Source of the DNA: Pseudomonadota bacterium
GTDB taxonomy: Bacteria; Pseudomonadota; Gammaproteobacteria; Steroidobacterales; Steroidobacteraceae
DNA: 64,000 nt
Direction of reading: 5' to 3'
Assembly (NCBI GenBank): GCA_023417315.1
Contig: JAEZFW010000024.1
Span: 5,945 to 69,944, forward strand
A model generated the notes under the pieces. The model ran no database searches. It worked only from the letters and a program-made list of their open reading frames with translations, and had not been told where the DNA came from. The translations under genes and the position numbers were made by a program. This document shows, piece by piece, positions 60,966 to 64,000 of this stretch (positions within the stretch are counted from its first letter, which is position 1; each line of letters begins with the position of its first letter).

Positions 60966-61370
60966 GGCCAAAGATGACGTCGGAAGGCGCCAGGACCTAG
61001 CGCAGGTCTGATTTGCGTGATCTTTTGCTGTCAGGTTTAGGAGATCCGACCTGCTAAGACGCTGGCGTGAATCGCGCATGTGGCGTGGTGAGCGCTATGG
61101 GTTTCTCACCGAAACGTCGGATATCCGAAACCCTTCGGTCTTGAAGACGCGTCCACCTGACTCAGAGGAGAACGACGGGCCCTCGCCGCTCATGAAGAGT
61201 CGGCGAGAGCGGGATTGACATTGGCGGGTGAGTCACACCGGATGAGTCACACATGTCAATCCCGGCACCGGGCGTCGAAGTGTGACCGACGAAGCAACCA
61301 GAGAAACGTGGTCGCTTTTCTGCCCAAGGCAGGCACCGAGCCGATGAGACCAGCTCGGAGTGCTGCGATT
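60966..61370. other. Non-coding region with short palindromes and repeat copy 1
   Basis: Palindrome TCGGATATCCGA lies at 61117-61128, and the inverted pair GGGTTTC/GAAACCC at 61099-61105 and 61127-61133. The 90-bp repeat copy follows at 61183-61272. No gene recognised. Likely a structured intergenic spacer. Confidence 0.35.
61183..61272. repeat. 90-bp palindromic repeat, copy 1
   Basis: Starts TCGCCGCTCATGAAGAGTCG (a TCGCCG/CGGCGA hairpin) followed by CGGGATTGACAT, two TGAGTCAC units, and ATGTCAATCCCG, so 12-bp arms are perfect inverted repeats. A second copy with about five base differences lies at 62037-62126. Looks like a REP/MITE-like element. Confidence 0.7.
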
Positions 61371-61835
61371 CTACGGAGTGTAGATCGTTGCTTGGCGCAG
61401 CACGATCTTCCACCCATCCGGAGTCTCCGTCCAAATATCCGTGAACCGGCGGTGACGGACGCTCTTGTCTTCGTAAGTCGTGGTCTCCTTGCCCATCAGG
61501 ATGACATCGCTTCCTCGCTCGGCCGCGTATTCGATCGTGCGGTCGAGAGCGCCGTGCTTGACCAGCCCGGCAGCAATGTTCTTGAGGATGGTGGGCCCGT
61601 CGTTGATGCGGTTGTTCGGGCCGTTCAGGACGATGCCTGGAGCATGGAGGGACTTGATCTGGTCCATGTCCCGCTTGATGGTCGCCTCATCCATCCGGGC
61701 GCGCGCGGCGAGCGCCGCGGCGATGCGAGGGCGCTTCATGGCTTCCGCGACGCTCGCATCGGCTGCATGCGAGTCGGCGTTCGCGGTGGATGTCAGGAAC
61801 AAGGCAACGAATAGGGAGAACACTGCGACCCGCAT
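61371..61835 (-). CDS. Exported SnoaL/NTF2-like protein between two repeats
   Basis: 154 residues from ATG 61835 (GGAAG upstream); the frame extends to 62009 but has no ribosome site there. Signal peptide MRVAVFSLFVALFLTSTANA, then a helix (VAEAMKRPRIAAALAARARMDEATI), HAPGIVLNGPNNRIND, GLVKHGALDRTIEYAAERGSD and a strand run WTETPDGWKIVLRQATIYTP, which fit the SnoaL/DUF4440 fold. Function unknown. The gene is framed by two copies of a 90-bp repeat, which may mark mobility. Confidence 0.75.
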   Translation of the reverse strand: MRVAVFSLFVALFLTSTANADSHAADASVAEAMKRPRIAAALAARARMDEATIKRDMDQIKSLHAPGIVLNGPNNRINDGPTILKNIAAGLVKHGALDRTIEYAAERGSDVILMGKETTTYEDKSVRHRRFTDIWTETPDGWKIVLRQATIYTP

Positions 61836-62036
61836 AAATATTCTTCCAGGAGTGGTAGACGAATCGTGTGCCTGAGCGCTAGACGCGCGATCTTGGGCGC
61901 TCCGCCTCGCGATGGTCAATAGGGGCGAGCAATGCCTGAGCAAAGGCAACATCACGTTCTTGCGCGAACGCGTTGGTGCCGAGATTGACTTATCAATATA
62001 TATATGCAAACGAACTCACATCAACTCCGCCCCCGC

Positions 62037-62126
62037 TCGCCGCTCATGAAGAGTCGGCGAGAGCGGGATTCACATTGGCGGGTGAGTCACACCGGATAAG
62101 TCACATACGTCAATCCCGGCAGCGGG
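62037..62126. repeat. 90-bp palindromic repeat, copy 2
   Basis: Nearly identical to the copy at 61183-61272, ending right at the stop codon of the ThuA-like gene. The inner arms (CGGGATTCACAT and ACGTCAATCCCG) carry changes that weaken the pairing. A related mini-hairpin (TCGCCG-GGTAAGT-CGGCGA) follows at about 62132-62151 inside the ThuA-like gene end. Confidence 0.7.
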
Positions 62127-62912
62127 CTATTTCGCCGGGTAAGTCGGCGAGATTAGATTGGGCGTGGTTTCATGCTTGCTCTTGCTGGCCCACAGTATCC
62201 CGCGTTTCAAGATCGTCATCGCCTCCGGCACGTCGAATACTTCGGGCTGATGTCCGAGCGCAGTGTAGAACACCCGGCCCTTGCCATAGACCTTCTTCCA
62301 TGCGACCGGCATGGTGGCGCCGTCCACCCAATGATCGTGCTTACCATCGAAGGTGGTCGTCGCCAGCACTTTATTGTTGGGGTCGACGTGCATGTAGTAC
62401 TGCTCGGAGACAACGTCGAAATCATTTAGTCCGTAGGTAATGGGATCTTCGTGATCGGTGATGTTTACCCGAAATTTGACGCCGTCGTTGCCGGGATGCT
62501 CCACCCATTGGCCGCCGATCATGTATTCATAGCGTTGTGAATCGTGGAACGCATCGCCGAGACCGCCGTGCCAACCGGCGATGCCGGCGCCGTTCTGGAC
62601 AGCGGTCAGTAGACCGAACACTTGTTCCCGGGTGATCTTCCCCTGGGTATAGATCTGGACGATCAAGTCCACTTCGCTCATGTACTGCTTATCGGTGTAC
62701 GGATCGAGGTTGGCCGAGACGCGTACGTCGAAACCTTCCGATTGCAGCCACGGCACAATGATGTCGCGGAAACGTTCCGGCGCATGGCCGTCCCAACCGC
62801 CGTAGATGAAAAGCGCTTTAGGTTTCTGGTCGGCTGCGAAACTAGGCCCCGCAAAAAACACTGCGAGGAGAGAGAACAAGAGAATTTCGCGCAGTCTCAT
62901 CAAGTGATTCAT
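62127..62912 (-). CDS. ThuA-like domain protein, exported
   Basis: 261 residues. Signal peptide (MRLREILLFSLLAVFFAGPSFAAD); the first Met at 62912. ThuA/glutamine amidotransferase-like fold: KALFIYGGWDGHAPERF, VDLIVQIYTQGKITREQ, GAGIAGWHGGLGDAFHDSQRYEYMIGGQW, HPGNDGVKFRVNITDHEDPIT, and GRVFYTALGHQPE. The GWHGG and LGHQPEVFD motifs are typical. Probably a carbohydrate-related periplasmic protein, exact role unknown. The gene ends at the repeat copy. Confidence 0.85.
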   Translation of the reverse strand: MNHLMRLREILLFSLLAVFFAGPSFAADQKPKALFIYGGWDGHAPERFRDIIVPWLQSEGFDVRVSANLDPYTDKQYMSEVDLIVQIYTQGKITREQVFGLLTAVQNGAGIAGWHGGLGDAFHDSQRYEYMIGGQWVEHPGNDGVKFRVNITDHEDPITYGLNDFDVVSEQYYMHVDPNNKVLATTTFDGKHDHWVDGATMPVAWKKVYGKGRVFYTALGHQPEVFDVPEAMTILKRGILWASKSKHETTPNLISPTYPAK

Positions 62913-63227
62913 TGTATTTTCTCGTCAGTTATTTCACGTTTTCACGGCTACATCGCGCCGGACTGGGCGAACGCCATTCCGCCAGCGAATGCGAGCGATG
63001 GCGAACGATAACACCCGCAAGACATTAGTCCAAAGCCAGCCTATCGGGCATCAAGAACGGTCAATACGAGGAACTCAGGGCCGGGGCGGAAAGCGGGAAC
63101 TCCATCCACAGCGAGCGATCGGCCCGCCGCGAAGGAAGCCGCCCCAACGTCGGCGAGGTAGGCTAACGGCAAGGAAGCTTAACGTTGCCCGCAAGGGAAG
63201 CTGTCGGCAGAGCCGGTGCTCGTTCGT
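62913..63227. other. Intergenic region, no gene seen
   Basis: Divergent spacer between the ThuA-like and arsR genes. GC-rich and without convincing frames (a 62989 frame is Arg-rich and lacks a ribosome site). Contains no recognised operator before the arsR promoter. Confidence 0.3.
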
Positions 63228-63257
63228 TTGACATTTCGACATTTATCGTAATATCGT
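63228..63257 (+). promoter_or_regulatory. arsR promoter, predicted leaderless transcript
   Basis: A perfect -35 TTGACA (63228-63233), 18-base spacer, and -10 TATCGT (63252-63257). Transcription should start at about 63264, which is the A of an ATG. Direct repeats TATCGTA (63244-63250 and 63252-63258) flank the -10 and are a candidate ArsR binding site. Confidence 0.6.
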
Positions 63258-63263
63258 ATGGAC

Positions 63264-63617
63264 ATGAAGACCGCAGAAGTCATTGCAGCACTCGCCGCCC
63301 TGGCGCACGAACATCGGCTTGCCATCTACCGAGCCCTGGTCGAGCAAGGGCCTAACGGACTGCCTGCAGGACAGATTGCCGAGGATGTTGGGCTCATTCC
63401 ATCGTCTTTGACATTTCACTTACAGCACCTTGTGCGCGCCGGGCTCATCACTCAGCGTCGCGAGGGGCGACAGCTGATCTACGCCGCCAGCTTCTCCGTC
63501 ATGAACGAGCTCATCGGGTATCTGACGGAAAACTGCTGCGAAGGCTCGGCTTGCAAGCCGCGTTGCGCGCCGGCACCGACAAGATCGCGAACTGCGAGAT
63601 CCAAGAAGTCGGCGTGA
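63264..63617 (+). CDS. arsR: ArsR family metalloregulator
   Basis: 117 residues from ATG 63264, preferred because the promoter predicts a transcript starting at that A; an in-frame ATG at 63258 is also possible. Winged helix: ALAALAHEHRLAIYRALVEQG, GLPAGQIAEDVGLIPSSLTFHLQHLVRAGLI, REGRQLIYAAS. At the end CCEGSAC (Cys residues at 91, 92, 97 and 101 by this start) forms the metal site, as in ArsR proteins that sense arsenite via C-terminal Cys. It should repress itself and arsN2, whose ATG follows 10 bases later. Confidence 0.92.
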   Translation: MKTAEVIAALAALAHEHRLAIYRALVEQGPNGLPAGQIAEDVGLIPSSLTFHLQHLVRAGLITQRREGRQLIYAASFSVMNELIGYLTENCCEGSACKPRCAPAPTRSRTARSKKSA

Positions 63618-63627
63618 GGACGTCACG

Positions 63628-64000
63628 ATGACGGTAGCTATTGCTAGAAGGCCAGTGAGGGCAGCAGCCACAGAGCTCCTGGGTAACGCTCAGCTACCAA
63701 CGGCCGACATCACGGAGCAGTTGCTCGAGAACTTCTTCTTCGCCGGGAGTGCTGATGCGCCACTCGGGATCGTGGGCTTGGAGATTGAATGCCCACATGC
63801 GCTGTTGCGCTCGCTCGTCGTAGGACCATTGTCGCGTTCGTCGGGACTTGGTTCTGAGTTGCTTGCGCATGCCGAGCGGCATGCACAGGCAAGCGGTGTT
63901 CGGAGTCTCTATCTGCTCACCACAACGGCGGAGCCCTTCTTTGCAAAGCGTGGTTATTCACGCGCCGCTAGAAGTGAAGCGCCGCCCTTCATCAGCACAT
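63628..64000 (+). CDS. arsN2: Arsenic resistance N-acetyltransferase, ArsN2 type, 3' end cut
   Basis: About 124 residues of an incomplete protein, starting at ATG 63628 with GAGGA upstream. GNAT motifs visible: LLRSLVVGPLSRSSGLGSELLAHAE (acetyl-CoA loop, with R/S-x-x-G-x-G), and SLYLLTTTAEPFFAKRGYSR. This matches ArsN2 acetyltransferases, found in ars operons. Function: acetylates a toxic arsenic-related or amino compound such as phosphinothricin or an arsinothricin-like molecule. In an operon with arsR; continues beyond the window. Confidence 0.85.
   Translation, partial: MTVAIARRPVRAAATELLGNAQLPTADITEQLLENFFFAGSADAPLGIVGLEIECPHALLRSLVVGPLSRSSGLGSELLAHAERHAQASGVRSLYLLTTTAEPFFAKRGYSRAARSEAPPFIST

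Noticed and set aside
61183..62126. Integron cassette with attC sites
   Set aside because: The repeats lack the RYYYAAC/GTTRRRY core sites and no integrase is near.
62989..63231. Arg-rich rightward frame before arsR, possibly a group II intron remnant
   Set aside because: No recognisable intron domain V/VI structure or reverse transcriptase motif; composition looks random.

Overview
The window looks like chromosomal DNA of a high-GC Gram-negative bacterium, most likely a gammaproteobacterium of the Steroidobacter/Nevskiales/Xanthomonadales type. This rests on the gene mix (several Tat- or Sec-exported serine hydrolases, a CzcCBA efflux system, a QseB/QseC-like two-component system, a thermostable-hemolysin gene set), GC-rich codons and proteobacterial regulator boxes. 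Taxonomy is inference; there is no rRNA gene. I found no tRNA, rRNA, CRISPR array, transposase or prophage.

Layout. 1-11 kb: a truncated exported phytase/esterase-like protein, DUF3562, a small exported protein, a glutathione S-transferase, an AraC regulator divergent from a berberine-bridge-type FAD oxidase, a GntR regulator with its membrane-protein partner, a YbdG-like MscS channel, a DUF899 protein and an anchored unknown. 11.4-25.0 kb: six co-directional, tightly spaced genes: a DUF6603-like protein, three very large unannotated proteins, a subtilisin and a trypsin-like protease. This is the best candidate for an undescribed system. 25-32.7 kb: P450 and DUF6522 genes behind an FNR-type box, a TPR protein, a MuiA/DUF4139 protein whose signal peptide is out of frame, an NTF2-like protein, a lipoprotein and an O-methyltransferase. 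32.7-38.7 kb: a czc-type heavy-metal efflux operon. 38.8-43.3 kb: MAPEG/PPOX pair, a serine hydrolase, a PhnB-like protein, and a DUF2798 membrane protein behind a near-perfect SoxR box. 43.3-50.8 kb: amidohydrolase, ECF sigma factor with a membrane partner, serine hydrolase, P-type ATPase, DUF302. 51-58.3 kb: cytochrome b561-like protein plus QseB/QseC-like pair behind a PmrA-type box, then a translationally coupled five-gene set (thermostable-hemolysin-like, AMP-ligase, haem-oxygenase-like diiron oxidase, SDR, exported TPR protein). 58.3-64 kb: a remnant of an intradiol dioxygenase, a Tat-exported serine hydrolase, an HPF/RaiA-like gene behind a second FNR-type box, a SnoaL-like gene flanked by two copies of a 90-bp palindromic element, a ThuA-like protein, and the start of an arsenic operon (arsR, arsN2) cut by the window end.

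How the genes work together. The regulatory sites show oxygen-responsive (two FNR-type boxes with the same class II geometry), redox-responsive (SoxR) and envelope-stress or metal-responsive (PmrA/QseB-type) control. Export, efflux and arsenic functions fit a soil or water organism. All function calls come from reading translated motifs; no database search was run.
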